The notes: generated from the letters alone by a model not told the origin. Positions 23,983 to 33,266 are shown, counted from the first letter of the stretch. The stretch is 45,638 nt of DNA from Acholeplasmatales bacterium (GCA_900767915.1 CAAGAX010000041.1:1-45638); one strand, 5' to 3'. Numbers and translations are program-made.

Positions 23983-26900
23983 CTACTTTTTAAAATATTC
24001 TACTGCATTCTTGAAGATATTTTGATTCTTTTCACCATAAATATTCTTAAAGTTATTCTCTTCATATCTTTCAGAGTGTCCCATTTTACCTAATATTAAG
24101 CCATCCTTTGAAATAATACCCTCAATAGCATAGCTAGAGCCATTAGGATTATATGGAGCCTCTGTAGTTGGGTTTCCATCTGGGTCACAATATAAGAAGG
24201 CAATTTGACCATTATCTCTTAATTCATGTGCCATTTCCTTAGAAACAACAAACTTACCCTCACCATGGCTTACAGCAATACTATGTAATTCTCCAGTTTC
24301 AAATGAAGCTAACCAAGGAGATGCGTTTGTCATAACCTTTGTAGTTACAATTTGAGAAATATGACGATTAATATCATTTCTAAATAAAGTAGGTGATGAT
24401 TCATTAACCATTCCTAATCTACCATAAGGCAATAATCCTGACTTAACTAAAGCCTGGAATCCATTACAAATACCTAATATTAAGCCCTTACGATCAATTA
24501 ATCTATGAATAGCATTTTTAACACTTTCTTGATTTAATACATTTGCGATGAATTTACCACTTCCATCTGGCTCATCACCTGCACTAAATCCTCCAGATAA
24601 TACTAAAATATCACATTGCTCAATATTCATTGCCATTTCCTCAATTGATGTGAAAATGTCCTCGCTTGTTAAATTCTTAAAAACTGTAGAACGAATTGTA
24701 GCACCATTTCTTCTAAATTGCTTTTCAGTATCATAATCGCAGTTTGTTCCTGGAAATACTGGGAAATAAGCAACAACCTCATTCTTATTCTTTAATAGAT
24801 TAACACTCTTCTTATATGGCTTTATATCCATAAGCTTACAAGTGTTATTTCCCTTATCTTTATATATTTCAGTATAACGCTTAGTATTTGCTTCATATAA
24901 CTCATCTAAGCTAAATTCTAAATAATTAACCTTAGCAGACTTAGAAGCAATAGTCATACCTAAATAAATTGCGTTTTCATAATCTAAATCACTATCAGTT
25001 TCAACTAATATTGAACCATAATTATAAGCATCTAATAAATTTTCATCATATTCAATATCAAAGCCAATCTTATTACCAAAAGACATCTTAGCTAAAGCTT
25101 CAATTACACCACCAAAGCCTAAAGCATATGCACTAATAATTTCCTTTGATTCAATATGAGAAGATACATAATCAAAATTCTTCTTTAATTCATTAATATT
25201 TGGAGTATAATTCTTATTCTCATGATGCTTAATTAAATAAAGCTTAGAGCCAGCCTTTTTAAAATCTGTTGAAATAACATTATTAGCATCAACTGTAGTA
25301 ATACCAAAGGCCATTAGCATTGGAGGTACTGAAATATCTTGGAATGTACCACTCATTGAATCCTTACCACCTATTGAAGGTAATCCTAATTCAACTTGCA
25401 TCTTTAAAGCACCAAGTAAAGCAGCAAGAGGCTTACCCCAAGACTTTTCATTATGCATACGCTCAAAATATTCTTGATAGCTAAATCTCATCTTATCATA
25501 TCTAGCACCACTTGCTACAACCTTACTACATGCCTCAATAATTGCATATTCAGCGCCATGGAATGGACTCCATGATGTAATAAATGGATTATATCCATAA
25601 GCCATAACACTAGCAGTATTAGTAAAGCCATTTAAAACAGGAAGCTTTTGACAAGAAACCTGTGTTTCACTTCTTTGATATTTACCACCAAAAGGCATTA
25701 ATACTGTTGATAACCCTATAGTTGAGTCAAACATTTCAATTAAGCCCTTTTGACTTAAAACATTATTATCATTCAAAGTAGAAATAACTCTTTCATGTAA
25801 ATCTCTATAAGGCTTTATAAATGGATTTTTATCTTCTACTTTTGTAATCTCTGCCTTAGCAAAATGATCAGCACCAGCAGAATCAATAAATGCTCTACTA
25901 ATATTTACAATAGTTCTTCCCTTATAATGCATTACAAGTCTAGGCTCTTCTGTTACAACAGCAACTCTACTAACCTCAACATTTTCTTCATGACAATATC
26001 TAATAAATTCATTAACGTCCTTAGGCTCAATAACAACAGCCATTCTCTCTTGAGATTCACTAATCGCAAGCTCAGTAGCATTTAAGCCTGAATATTTTGT
26101 AGGAACATTATCAAGAATAATATCAAGTCCTAAAGCAAGCTCGCCAATTGCTACGCTTACTCCACCGGCACCAAAATCATTAGATTTCTTAATTAATCTA
26201 GTTACTTCTGGTCTACGGAATAAATGAGATATTTTTCTTTCCTCAGGAGCGTTACCCTTTTGAACCTCACTAGAACATACCTCAATAGATTTAGTAGTAT
26301 GCTCCTTAGATGAACCAGTAGCACCACCAATACCATCTCTTCCTGTTCTTCCACCTAATAATAGAATAATATCTCCTGGAGTTGGTTCCTCTCTTCTAAT
26401 TACATCAGCCTTTACAGCTCCTACTACAGCACCAACCTCTAAACGTTTAGCAACATAATTATCGTGATAAATCTCTCTAACATGAGTAGTAGCTAAACCT
26501 ATTTGGTTACCATATGAAGAATAACCACTTGCAGCCTTAGTAGAAATGATTCTTTGAGGAAGCTTACCAACAAGAGTATCCTTAACATCTAAATAAATAT
26601 TACCTGCACCAGTAACACGCATTGCTTGGTATACATAGGCACGTCCTGAAAGTGGGTCACGAATAGCGCCACCTAAGCATGTAGATGCACCACCAAATGG
26701 TTCAATTTCTGTTGGATGGTTATGAGTTTCATTTTTAAATTGTAATAACCATTTTTCAGGCTTACCATCAACATCAACTGTAACAAAAATTGAGCAGGCA
26801 TTATTTTCACTAGATTCCTCTAAATCATCAAGCTTTCCAATCTTACGTAAATATCTAGCACCAATACATGCTAAATCCATCAAGCAAAGCTTCTTATTCT

Positions 26901-27678
26901 CTCTATTTAAATCATGACGAATTTGTTTATATAAATCTAATGAATCACTTAACTCATTTCGAATAAATGAATCGTCAATAGTAATATCAGTAAGAATTGT
27001 ATTAAATGTAGTATGCCTACAATGATCAGACCAATAAGTATCAAGAATTCTTAATTCAGTTTCCCATGGATCTCTTTTTTCAGACTTAAAGTATTCAACA
27101 ACACACTTTAAATCATCCTTATTCATTGCAAGTCCCATCTTTTGACAGTATTCCTCAAGCATTGAATCAGTCATTTTAGTGAAGCCATCTAAAACCTCAA
27201 CCGGCTTAATCTCAGCCTTCTCCATATCTGTAAGCTTAGATAAATCCTTTTCTCTTGCTTCAACCTTATTAATACAATATTTCTTTACACGCTCTAAATC
27301 ATTTAAAGAAATATCATCATCTAGAATATAAATCTTACCAGAACGAATATTAATTGAAGCATTTGGATCAATTAGCTTTACACAATCAATAGCAGATGAA
27401 GCTCTTTGATCGAATTGACCAGGTAAAAATTCAATTGCTAGATACTTTTTATTCGATAAATCAATTGAATTATAAACATTATCAGTAACTATTTCACCAA
27501 ATACTTGATATCTACTTTTTTCAAGTAGTTCTTCACTAAAGTTAAATAAATCATAAACATTAATAAATCTAACATTCTTTAAATTTAAGCCTAAATTTAA
27601 ATTTAATTCAGCCTGTAAAGACTTTGCTTCAACTTGAAATTCTTTTTTCTTTTCTACATAAATACGATAATTACTCAT
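23983..27678 (-). CDS. purL: Phosphoribosylformylglycinamidine synthase, single-chain clade II
   Basis: Converts FGAR to FGAM with glutamine and ATP, step four. The 1231-residue chain fuses what other Bacillota make as PurS, PurL and PurQ: an N-terminal PurS-like part (about 1-140), a linker (SDHCRHTTFNT near residue 215), two AIR synthetase-like halves (FKNETHNHPTEIEPFGGAS; GGRTGRDGIGGATGSS; SIGGKDSMSGTF), and a C-terminal class I glutaminase (VAYFPVFPGTNCDYDTEKQF; nucleophile Cys in LILGICNGFQALV; His in VSHGEGKF). The layout matches the clade II enzyme of Clostridia and Bifidobacteria. It accounts for the lack of purQ and purS. It starts two bases after the purK stop. Confidence 0.96.
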   Translation of the reverse strand: MSNYRIYVEKKKEFQVEAKSLQAELNLNLGLNLKNVRFINVYDLFNFSEELLEKSRYQVFGEIVTDNVYNSIDLSNKKYLAIEFLPGQFDQRASSAIDCVKLIDPNASINIRSGKIYILDDDISLNDLERVKKYCINKVEAREKDLSKLTDMEKAEIKPVEVLDGFTKMTDSMLEEYCQKMGLAMNKDDLKCVVEYFKSEKRDPWETELRILDTYWSDHCRHTTFNTILTDITIDDSFIRNELSDSLDLYKQIRHDLNRENKKLCLMDLACIGARYLRKIGKLDDLEESSENNACSIFVTVDVDGKPEKWLLQFKNETHNHPTEIEPFGGASTCLGGAIRDPLSGRAYVYQAMRVTGAGNIYLDVKDTLVGKLPQRIISTKAASGYSSYGNQIGLATTHVREIYHDNYVAKRLEVGAVVGAVKADVIRREEPTPGDIILLLGGRTGRDGIGGATGSSKEHTTKSIEVCSSEVQKGNAPEERKISHLFRRPEVTRLIKKSNDFGAGGVSVAIGELALGLDIILDNVPTKYSGLNATELAISESQERMAVVIEPKDVNEFIRYCHEENVEVSRVAVVTEEPRLVMHYKGRTIVNISRAFIDSAGADHFAKAEITKVEDKNPFIKPYRDLHERVISTLNDNNVLSQKGLIEMFDSTIGLSTVLMPFGGKYQRSETQVSCQKLPVLNGFTNTASVMAYGYNPFITSWSPFHGAEYAIIEACSKVVASGARYDKMRFSYQEYFERMHNEKSWGKPLAALLGALKMQVELGLPSIGGKDSMSGTFQDISVPPMLMAFGITTVDANNVISTDFKKAGSKLYLIKHHENKNYTPNINELKKNFDYVSSHIESKEIISAYALGFGGVIEALAKMSFGNKIGFDIEYDENLLDAYNYGSILVETDSDLDYENAIYLGMTIASKSAKVNYLEFSLDELYEANTKRYTEIYKDKGNNTCKLMDIKPYKKSVNLLKNKNEVVAYFPVFPGTNCDYDTEKQFRRNGATIRSTVFKNLTSEDIFTSIEEMAMNIEQCDILVLSGGFSAGDEPDGSGKFIANVLNQESVKNAIHRLIDRKGLILGICNGFQALVKSGLLPYGRLGMVNESSPTLFRNDINRHISQIVTTKVMTNASPWLASFETGELHSIAVSHGEGKFVVSKEMAHELRDNGQIAFLYCDPDGNPTTEAPYNPNGSSYAIEGIISKDGLILGKMGHSERYEENNFKNIYGEKNQNIFKNAVEYFKK

Positions 27679-27680
27679 TC

Positions 27681-28763
27681 TTAATCCTCACAAAATAATT
27701 TTTTATATTTATTATTATATTCATCAATTGTCATATCAGTAAAAGTGATATGAGCCATTTTTCTTTTTTCTCTTACATCAGTCTTATGATAATCATGAAT
27801 AAACACATTACTACTTGGTGTTATTTTTTTCATATTCAAATAATCAAAGCCTAAAATATTTTTCATAATAGTAGGACTTTTCAATTTAGGGGTCGGAAGT
27901 TCCATTTCTAACAAAAATCTAGCTAATAAATCATATTGACTATTAGTTGTACCCTCAATAGAATAGTGACCACTATTATGAGGCCTAGGAGCCATTTCAT
28001 TAAAATAATAATTATCTCCCTTAACAAAGAACTCTATTGTTAAAATTCCATAATAATTACAGCTTTCCATAAATTTAATAGAATCAGTAGCTATCCTATC
28101 AAAAATAGCCTTTTTTTCATTAACTACACATAAATCTAATATACCATTTTTATGATAATTAATTCCCATAGGTAAATAAACACATTTTTCTTTATCTCTA
28201 ACCATAATAATAGATGTTTCGAAATCATAGTTGATGAATTCCTCAAGAATTCCTTCTCCATTTAAGAATGGATCTACTTTTTTTATATCTAAATCACTTC
28301 TTAGAATTACTTGACCATGACCATCATATCCTAATGTTGTGGTTTTATAAACACATGGATAACCAAGCTCTTTAATTCCTAAAAGCAAATCTGCTTTAGA
28401 ATTAATAGCTTTAAACCTTGGGGTATTTAAACAATGATTTTTCGCATTTTCCTTTTCTCTAATTCTATTTTGTGAATCAAATAAAGGCATAATGCCTTGG
28501 GGTATATTAAACTTATCCTTAATGTACCTTAGCTTATCAGATGGGACATTTTCAAATTCATACGTTAATACATCACATTTACTACCTAATAAATTCAAGC
28601 CCTCAAGATCATCATAATTACAAGCAATTACTTCTTTACATATCTTACTTGCAGGACAATTAGGATTTGGATCTAAGCATATTGAATTTGCACCTAGCTC
28701 TAATGCTCTTTCAGCAAGCATCATTCCAAGCTGTCCTCCACCAATGATTCCAATTGTTTTCAT
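27681..28763 (-). CDS. purK: 5-(carboxyamino)imidazole ribonucleotide synthase
   Basis: ATP-grasp enzyme that makes N5-CAIR from AIR, bicarbonate and ATP. The 360-residue protein has TIGIIGGGQLGMMLAERALE at the N-terminus, DVLTYEFENVP, KTTTLGYDGHGQ, and EMAPRPHNSGHYSIEGTTNS, all typical. It is the first gene of the purine operon. The start ATG has GAGGAG upstream. The mutase PurE, which acts on its product, is normally adjacent but is absent from the operon and from the window. Confidence 0.95.
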   Translation of the reverse strand: MKTIGIIGGGQLGMMLAERALELGANSICLDPNPNCPASKICKEVIACNYDDLEGLNLLGSKCDVLTYEFENVPSDKLRYIKDKFNIPQGIMPLFDSQNRIREKENAKNHCLNTPRFKAINSKADLLLGIKELGYPCVYKTTTLGYDGHGQVILRSDLDIKKVDPFLNGEGILEEFINYDFETSIIMVRDKEKCVYLPMGINYHKNGILDLCVVNEKKAIFDRIATDSIKFMESCNYYGILTIEFFVKGDNYYFNEMAPRPHNSGHYSIEGTTNSQYDLLARFLLEMELPTPKLKSPTIMKNILGFDYLNMKKITPSSNVFIHDYHKTDVREKRKMAHITFTDMTIDEYNNKYKKLFCED

Positions 28764-28782
28764 AATAATTCTCCTCTAAAAA

Positions 28783-28813
28783 CAAAAAAACAACACAATA
28801 TGGGCGTGTTGTT
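28783..28813 (-). terminator. Riboswitch-linked terminator in the purine leader
   Basis: Minus strand AACAACAC, GCCCATATT-type loop, GTGTTGTT, then T7. The stop codon of the leader ORF (28812-28814) overlaps the 5' arm. Ends transcription just before purK when formed. Confidence 0.88.
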
Positions 28814-28886
28814 ACATAGTGAAATAACCATTATATTTATTTAATGGTCTTATAAAATTATTAACTTGCATCTTAAAAAATTCCAT
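28812..28886 (-). CDS. Putative 24-residue leader peptide between guanine aptamer and terminator
   Basis: An ATG at 28886 stands six bases after CGGAG and opens a frame of 24 codons (starting MEFFKMQVNNF, ending GYFTM) that closes with TAA on the first bases of the terminator stem. The aptamer and terminator are about 106 nt apart, unusually far, and this ORF fills most of the gap. A ribosome at the stop codon would cover the 5' arm of the terminator. The peptide has no run of one regulatory codon and matches no family I know. It contains a 7-bp hairpin (28827-28848, ACCATTA/TAATGGT). A chance ORF cannot be excluded in AT-rich DNA. Confidence 0.4.
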   Translation of the reverse strand: MEFFKMQVNNFIRPLNKYNGYFTM

Positions 28887-28919
28887 AGAAATCTCCGATC
28901 CAAGTAAGTCCCTATTATA

Positions 28920-28993
28920 TTTTTTGGTAGTCCTGTAATTTGCGGTTCAGGGTAGAGACTTGCTTTCCATATTAAAGCTATTATACCAAAAAA
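28920..28993 (-). ncRNA. Guanine riboswitch (purine class, C74 type)
   Basis: Minus strand in order: P1 strand TTTTTTGG, TATAATA, P2 GCTTT/AAAGC with loop AATATGG, J2/3 AAGTCTCTACC, P3 CTGAA..TTACAG with loop CCGCAAA, J3/1 GACTACC, and P1 strand CCAAAAAA. These are the invariant positions of the purine aptamer. The specificity base (28930) is C in GACTA, so it should bind guanine or hypoxanthine, not adenine. Bound ligand would lead to termination at 28783-28813, lowering the whole purK-guaA operon. Confidence 0.93.
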
Positions 28994-29005
28994 CAATACT
29001 CTATG

Positions 29006-29034
29006 ATTTTATCATATTTTATTAGTTTCGTAAA
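29006..29034 (-). promoter_or_regulatory. Promoter of the purine operon
   Basis: Minus strand TTTACG (29029-29034), 17 bp, TAAAAT (29006-29011) with TG one base upstream (extended -10). The start would fall close to 28999, a few bases before the guanine aptamer. The 29035-29210 stretch beyond it holds nothing I can name. Confidence 0.6.
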
Positions 29035-29212
29035 CAACAAAATTCGTGGTCTTTCAATGATTTTCACAAACAATTTCATAATGTATAATTATCAATAAAT
29101 ATATAATTCTAATTTTATTAAATTAATAATATATAATTCAAATATATGTTCTGAAATGTGAATTATATTTTTTGACATTTTTTTAAAAAAAGCGTTTCAT
29201 TTGAAAAATACG

Positions 29213-29248
29213 AAAAAAAGCTCTAGGAATATCATATCCTAAAGCTTT
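29213..29248 (-). terminator. Terminator of the metNIQ operon
   Basis: Minus strand AAAGCTTTAGGA, eight-base loop, TCCTAGAGCTTT, then TTTT. It begins 26 bp after the metQ stop codon. Confidence 0.82.
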
Positions 29249-29273
29249 AATAATCATATTATTTTTCTTAAAA

Positions 29274-30119
29274 TTAATTAATTTGACTTCTTAAATCAAT
29301 TTGACTTGAAGAACTATCACAAGTGATTACTCCATTGTATCTTGTTTTAACATAACTTGATACATCATTTGAAAGGAGAATATCAGTTAAAGCATCGATC
29401 TTAGCCTTATAAGAAGAATTATTTAAATAATCATTCTTTCTAACAGCTAATACATTAGCCTTTAAAGAAACCTGAAGAGGATCATCCTCCACTGCTAAAC
29501 GTGTATCAGCTGAAACATTACCAGTTAAAGCTGTATTACATGGTAAGCAAGCTAAATCATAATCACCTTTAGAAGATACTAATAAATTCTCAGCAATTAA
29601 TGTTACTGTAATACCATTTGAAGAATTCCATACCTTACCTTCAAATGTTAGCTTTTCATCTTCTGATACTGGAATTTCTGTTAATACACCCTTTGCTTGT
29701 AATAATTGGAAGGCACGAACAGCATTAGAATCATCATCACAAATTTCAATTGTTTTAGCAGAAGCTAAAGTAGCTCCAGCCTTACCTTGATAAATTCCAA
29801 GTGGCTCATAATGAACCTTACAAGTTGCTGTAAGCTCAGTTGATCCAGTATAAGTTGATAAATATGGAACATGTTGGAAATAATTAGCATCATAATCTCC
29901 TTGAGCTACTGCATCATTTTGTGCTGTCCAATCTAAAACTGAAACCTTTAAATCATAGCCCTTTTCAGCTAATTTTTCTTTTACTATACCGTTTAAAATT
30001 TCAGCATGTGGAACATCTGATGCACAAACTGAAATTACCTCCTTACTATTACCACAGCTTGCTAAAGTAGCTGTTGCTAAAAGTGCTGATGCACATAAAA
30101 TACCTGTTAATCTTTTCAT
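29274..30119 (-). CDS. metQ: Methionine ABC transporter substrate-binding lipoprotein
   Basis: NlpA/MetQ-type lipoprotein that captures methionine outside the membrane and passes it to MetI. The 281-residue precursor has a signal peptide with lipobox LASC (Cys 22). The mature part begins with ISVCASDVPHAEILNGI and contains NYFQHVPYL and GIYQGK as in other MetQ proteins, although the usual V-G-x-x-P line is altered to VCASDVPH. The ATG overlaps the end of metI by four bases, and GAGGAG precedes it. Part of the T-box controlled metNIQ unit. Confidence 0.9.
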   Translation of the reverse strand: MKRLTGILCASALLATATLASCGNSKEVISVCASDVPHAEILNGIVKEKLAEKGYDLKVSVLDWTAQNDAVAQGDYDANYFQHVPYLSTYTGSTELTATCKVHYEPLGIYQGKAGATLASAKTIEICDDDSNAVRAFQLLQAKGVLTEIPVSEDEKLTFEGKVWNSSNGITVTLIAENLLVSSKGDYDLACLPCNTALTGNVSADTRLAVEDDPLQVSLKANVLAVRKNDYLNNSSYKAKIDALTDILLSNDVSSYVKTRYNGVITCDSSSSQIDLRSQIN

Positions 30120-30895
30120 TTTAATATTCTCCTCTTATCTATTCTTTTTGAAATATATAGTCCAAGCTCCTGTAAAAGCTGAACAATTACTACTACTACA
30201 ATAATTAATGCCCAGAAATACCAGCTAGACATAAAGTTACCTGTATTTCTTGAATAATATGTATATATTGTTGAAATCAATCCACCTGCCGCAATATTAT
30301 ATGCAAATGATGTATATCCTAATAATGTTACTCCCGTTACTGCAACACCAGAAACTAATGACGATCTAGATTCAGATAATAATACATTAGTTATTATTTG
30401 CCAATTAGAAGCTCCTAATGATTTAAAGGCTTCAATTTCTCCAACTGGAACCTCAGCTAATGATTGCTCAACCATTCTAGCCGCAAAGCCAAAGGCTGTA
30501 ACAAATAATGGAATTAGTATAGTGTACCATTCACCTGTACCTCTTAAAAACCAAGCACGAGTCCAAGGCATACAAACTACGACTAAAATTAAGCATGGAA
30601 TACTACGTAGGATATTTACAACTAAGCCCAAAATAAAATTAATTATTTTATTTGGCTTTAAACCATTCTTAGCAGTAATATTTAATAATACTCCAACTGG
30701 AATACCTGCTAAATAAGCAAGTACTGTAGATATAATAGTTTGTAATAAAGTTTCCCATGTTGACTGAGCTAGTATTTTCCATTGATCAGCTGTAAATAGC
30801 CATATAGATAAACTTAAAAATACTCCTAAGCCAACTAAGATTAATGATAATACAACAATAAGCTTTATATATTTCTTATTTTCTAAATTCTTCAT
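30116..30895 (-). CDS. metI: Methionine ABC transporter permease
   Basis: Membrane subunit of the methionine importer, about 259 residues with an extra N-terminal helix followed by the five-helix MetI core. The coupling motif EAFKSLGASNWQIITNVLLSE (EAA loop) contacts MetN. Start at the ATG at 30895, nine bases after AGGAGG; an in-frame ATG eight codons earlier would leave no room for the site. It overlaps the end of metN by 20 bp, so translation is coupled. Confidence 0.92.
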   Translation of the reverse strand: MKNLENKKYIKLIVVLSLILVGLGVFLSLSIWLFTADQWKILAQSTWETLLQTIISTVLAYLAGIPVGVLLNITAKNGLKPNKIINFILGLVVNILRSIPCLILVVVCMPWTRAWFLRGTGEWYTILIPLFVTAFGFAARMVEQSLAEVPVGEIEAFKSLGASNWQIITNVLLSESRSSLVSGVAVTGVTLLGYTSFAYNIAAGGLISTIYTYYSRNTGNFMSSWYFWALIIVVVVIVQLLQELGLYISKRIDKRRILK

Positions 30896-31862
30896 TATCA
30901 TCAACCTCCTCAAATTCATAATTCTTAAGCTCTAGATACTTCTTAAGCTTAATGATATCCTTTTCATAATAAGGAAGCTTTATAATCATTTGACCATATA
31001 TCTTTCCATCTATTGTTTTAGAATCAGCATATACTATTGATATTAGCATATTACAATCCTGAATAATATTAGCGATGATTGGTTTATCAACCTCACCATT
31101 AAAAATTAATTTAATTAGTTTATGATCATCAAGCTTAGTATTAACATGGCCTGAATATATAAGCTTTTTAGCTATCTCTGTTTGAGGAGATAAAAATACA
31201 TCATATAAATTTCCATTTTCAACAATTCTTGAGTGATCGATAATAGCTACTTTATTACAAATAGCCTCAATTACAGACATTTGATGAGAAATAATTATTA
31301 TAGTTAAATTCAGCTCTTCATTCAATTCCTTTAATAATTCAAGAATTGATTGAGTAGTTTCTGGATCTAGGGCACTTGTTGCCTCATCGCATAACAATAC
31401 CTCAGGATTAGTCATTAAGCTTCTAGCTATCGCAACTCTTTGTTGCTGACCTCCTGATAATTGTGATGGATAGGATTCAAGCTTATCACCTAAACCAACA
31501 CGCTCCAATAATTGCTTCGCTTTTTCTTTTGAGTCTGGTAGGCCGAATAATTCACCAGCAATTTCAACATTTTTTAAAACTGTTCTTTGCTGAAGTAAGT
31601 TAAAGCTTTGGAAAATCATAGCTACTTGTCTTTTATAATGTCTATCAAAGGTTACTAGCTTTCCCTTATATAAGATCTCTCCACAATCAAATTTTTCAAG
31701 TCCATTAATACAACGTACTAAAGTTGATTTACCGGCGCCTGATAAACCTAAAACACCATATACGTCACCCTTTGATACACTAAGGCTAACATCACTTAAT
31801 ACAACATTACCACCATAGCTTTTAGATATATTTTTTAAAACTAGGATATTATTTTCTTCCAT
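30876..31862 (-). CDS. metN: Methionine ABC transporter ATP-binding protein with NIL domain
   Basis: ATPase of the methionine importer. Walker A GLSGAGKST (about residue 38), signature LSGGQQQRVAIARSL, Walker B EVLLCDEATSALDP and H-loop IIISHQ are intact. The C-terminal third (about 255-328) is the NIL regulatory domain that binds methionine and inhibits transport when the inside level is high. The start is set at the ATG at 31862, after GGAGGAAGTGAGAGCA; an ATG seven codons earlier falls within the ribosome site and T-box terminator region. Confidence 0.94.
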   Translation of the reverse strand: MEENNILVLKNISKSYGGNVVLSDVSLSVSKGDVYGVLGLSGAGKSTLVRCINGLEKFDCGEILYKGKLVTFDRHYKRQVAMIFQSFNLLQQRTVLKNVEIAGELFGLPDSKEKAKQLLERVGLGDKLESYPSQLSGGQQQRVAIARSLMTNPEVLLCDEATSALDPETTQSILELLKELNEELNLTIIIISHQMSVIEAICNKVAIIDHSRIVENGNLYDVFLSPQTEIAKKLIYSGHVNTKLDDHKLIKLIFNGEVDKPIIANIIQDCNMLISIVYADSKTIDGKIYGQMIIKLPYYEKDIIKLKKYLELKNYEFEEVDDNEEFRK

Positions 31863-31883
31863 TGCTCTCACTTCCTCCATCAA

Positions 31884-31911
31884 AAAAATCCTTAGAACTA
31901 TTATCTAAGGA
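31884..31911 (-). terminator. T-box terminator before metN
   Basis: Minus strand TCCTTAGA, seven-base loop, TCTAAGGA, then T7. Alternative pairing with the T-box sequence at 31920-31931 forms the antiterminator. Confidence 0.9.
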
Positions 31912-32146
31912 CGAATTATCGTGGTACCACCTTTGTTCACAGGTATCTCACAATACCTGCCTTTTCGAGTACAATCATACTCTATCGCTTTAAAGGGCGA
32001 ATCCCTCATCACTTAGCCTATGCCTTAAGATGAAGCTCCCGGACCATGTTCATTAAATAATTACTAGCCTATTTCACCATACTAGGCCTCTCTTTAAGCA
32101 TTTTTTTAATTACTCTTCCGATCAACGCTTTATTTATTTTTAAGAC
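31884..32146 (-). ncRNA. Methionine T-box leader of metNIQ
   Basis: The leader has the parts of a T-box riboswitch on the minus strand: GGAAGAGTAATT (AGTA side of the specifier loop), AGAGAGG (GA motif), the specifier region GAAC-ATG-GTCCGG (codon at 32045-32047), and the T-box itself GGTGGTACCACG (31920-31931), which pairs with the acceptor end of uncharged tRNA. The specifier ATG means Met, in accord with the methionine importer downstream. Uncharged tRNA-Met should turn the operon on. Confidence 0.93.
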
Positions 32147-32152
32147 AACTAC

Positions 32153-32182
32153 ATTATAGCAATTTAAATTATTTTTGCATAA
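32153..32182 (-). promoter_or_regulatory. Promoter of the T-box/metNIQ operon
   Basis: Minus strand TGC-TATAAT (32153-32158), an extended and perfect -10; the -35 (TTATGC, 32177-32182, 18 bp spacer) is weak. The 180 bp between it and cysK (32183-32360) is plain AT-rich sequence with no clear feature. Confidence 0.6.
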
Positions 32183-32360
32183 TCTTTATTTTTTATAGCT
32201 CTTGATAAAATTTATTTATATCAAATCCATATAATTGAATATTTTTTTATCAACAAAATGCATTTATAGTAATAATATATATTTTTTAAAACATTCATTT
32301 TTACTTATATAAAATAAAATTCATTTTTTTATTCAGTTTCAAAATATTATTCGATTTAGC

Positions 32361-33266
32361 TTATTCATATAATCTTGTCGATAAATATTTAAAACCTAAA
32401 TCAGGTAAAATAACTACAATTTTTTTATAATTGTTATTAAGCTTTTTTAAACCCGCTAATGCTGCTCCTGATGAAATTCCTATCATTATACCTTCTGTTT
32501 TTGAAAATATTTTAGCTTCATTCAAAGCTTCATCACTATTAACAGTAATTATCTCATCAATAAGCTTCATATCAATTAATGGAGGAATAAAGCCAGCCCC
32601 TATTCCTTCTATTTCATGTCTTCCTTTTTTTCCTCCACTTAAAACATTTGATTCTTTTGGTTCAACCGCAATTACTCTAGTACTAATATTATTAGCTTTA
32701 AAATATTTAGATATTCCTGTAATTGTTCCACCAGTTCCTACCCCCATTACTATACAATCAACATCCCCTATATCATCAATTATTTCCTTTGCGGTCTTAT
32801 AATGTGCTAATACATTATTATAATTTTCAAATTGATTTAAAATTATACTATTCTCAATTTCCTTATTAAGCTCAATTGCTTTATTAATTGCACCATTCAT
32901 TCCTAGTTCCTTTTTAGTTAATATAACTTCAGCACCTAAAAATGATAATATTTTTCTTCTTTCAATAGACATATTCTCAGGCATAACAATAATTACCTTG
33001 TAATTACTATATCTAGCAATAGACGCAATAGATATACCTGTATTACCACTTGTAGCCTCAATAATTATTGTTTCCTTATTAATAATATTTTTGCTTTCTA
33101 AATCAGTTATCATTTCTAATACAGCTCTATCCTTGACACTCCCAGTAGGATTAAAGCCTTCAAGCTTAACATAAATATCTGAAGATAAATTATTATATTT
33201 AGAATAATTTGATACCTTCAATAATGGAGTATTTCCAATCATTTCTTTTATATTATTATAAATCAT
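32361..33266 (-). CDS. cysK: Cysteine synthase (O-acetylserine sulfhydrylase), PLP enzyme
   Basis: Makes cysteine from O-acetylserine and sulfide. The 301-residue protein has the PLP lysine in NPTGSVKDRAV (about residue 42), the substrate loop EATSGNTGISIA, the phosphate-binding GVGTGGTITGISKYFK and the C-terminal ISSGAALAG with the PLP-contact Ser. It lacks the longer C-terminal extension of CysM/CBS forms. The start is the ATG at 33266, five bases after GAGGG; an in-frame TTG four codons earlier is not needed. It has its own intergenic region and lies next to metNIQ, so sulfur amino acid genes are grouped here. No cysE is in the window. Confidence 0.92.
   Translation of the reverse strand: MIYNNIKEMIGNTPLLKVSNYSKYNNLSSDIYVKLEGFNPTGSVKDRAVLEMITDLESKNIINKETIIIEATSGNTGISIASIARYSNYKVIIVMPENMSIERRKILSFLGAEVILTKKELGMNGAINKAIELNKEIENSIILNQFENYNNVLAHYKTAKEIIDDIGDVDCIVMGVGTGGTITGISKYFKANNISTRVIAVEPKESNVLSGGKKGRHEIEGIGAGFIPPLIDMKLIDEIITVNSDEALNEAKIFSKTEGIMIGISSGAALAGLKKLNNNYKKIVVILPDLGFKYLSTRLYE

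Noticed and set aside
28814..28919. PRPP (ykkC 2b) aptamer in tandem with the guanine aptamer
   Set aside because: Tandem guanine-PRPP leaders are known and the gap has about the right size, and CTTGGATCGGAGA looks slightly like CTGGTCCGAGAG, but the CTAGGGTTCCG and the GGAGGGATAAAAGCCC-type parts are missing. The leader ORF explains the gap better.
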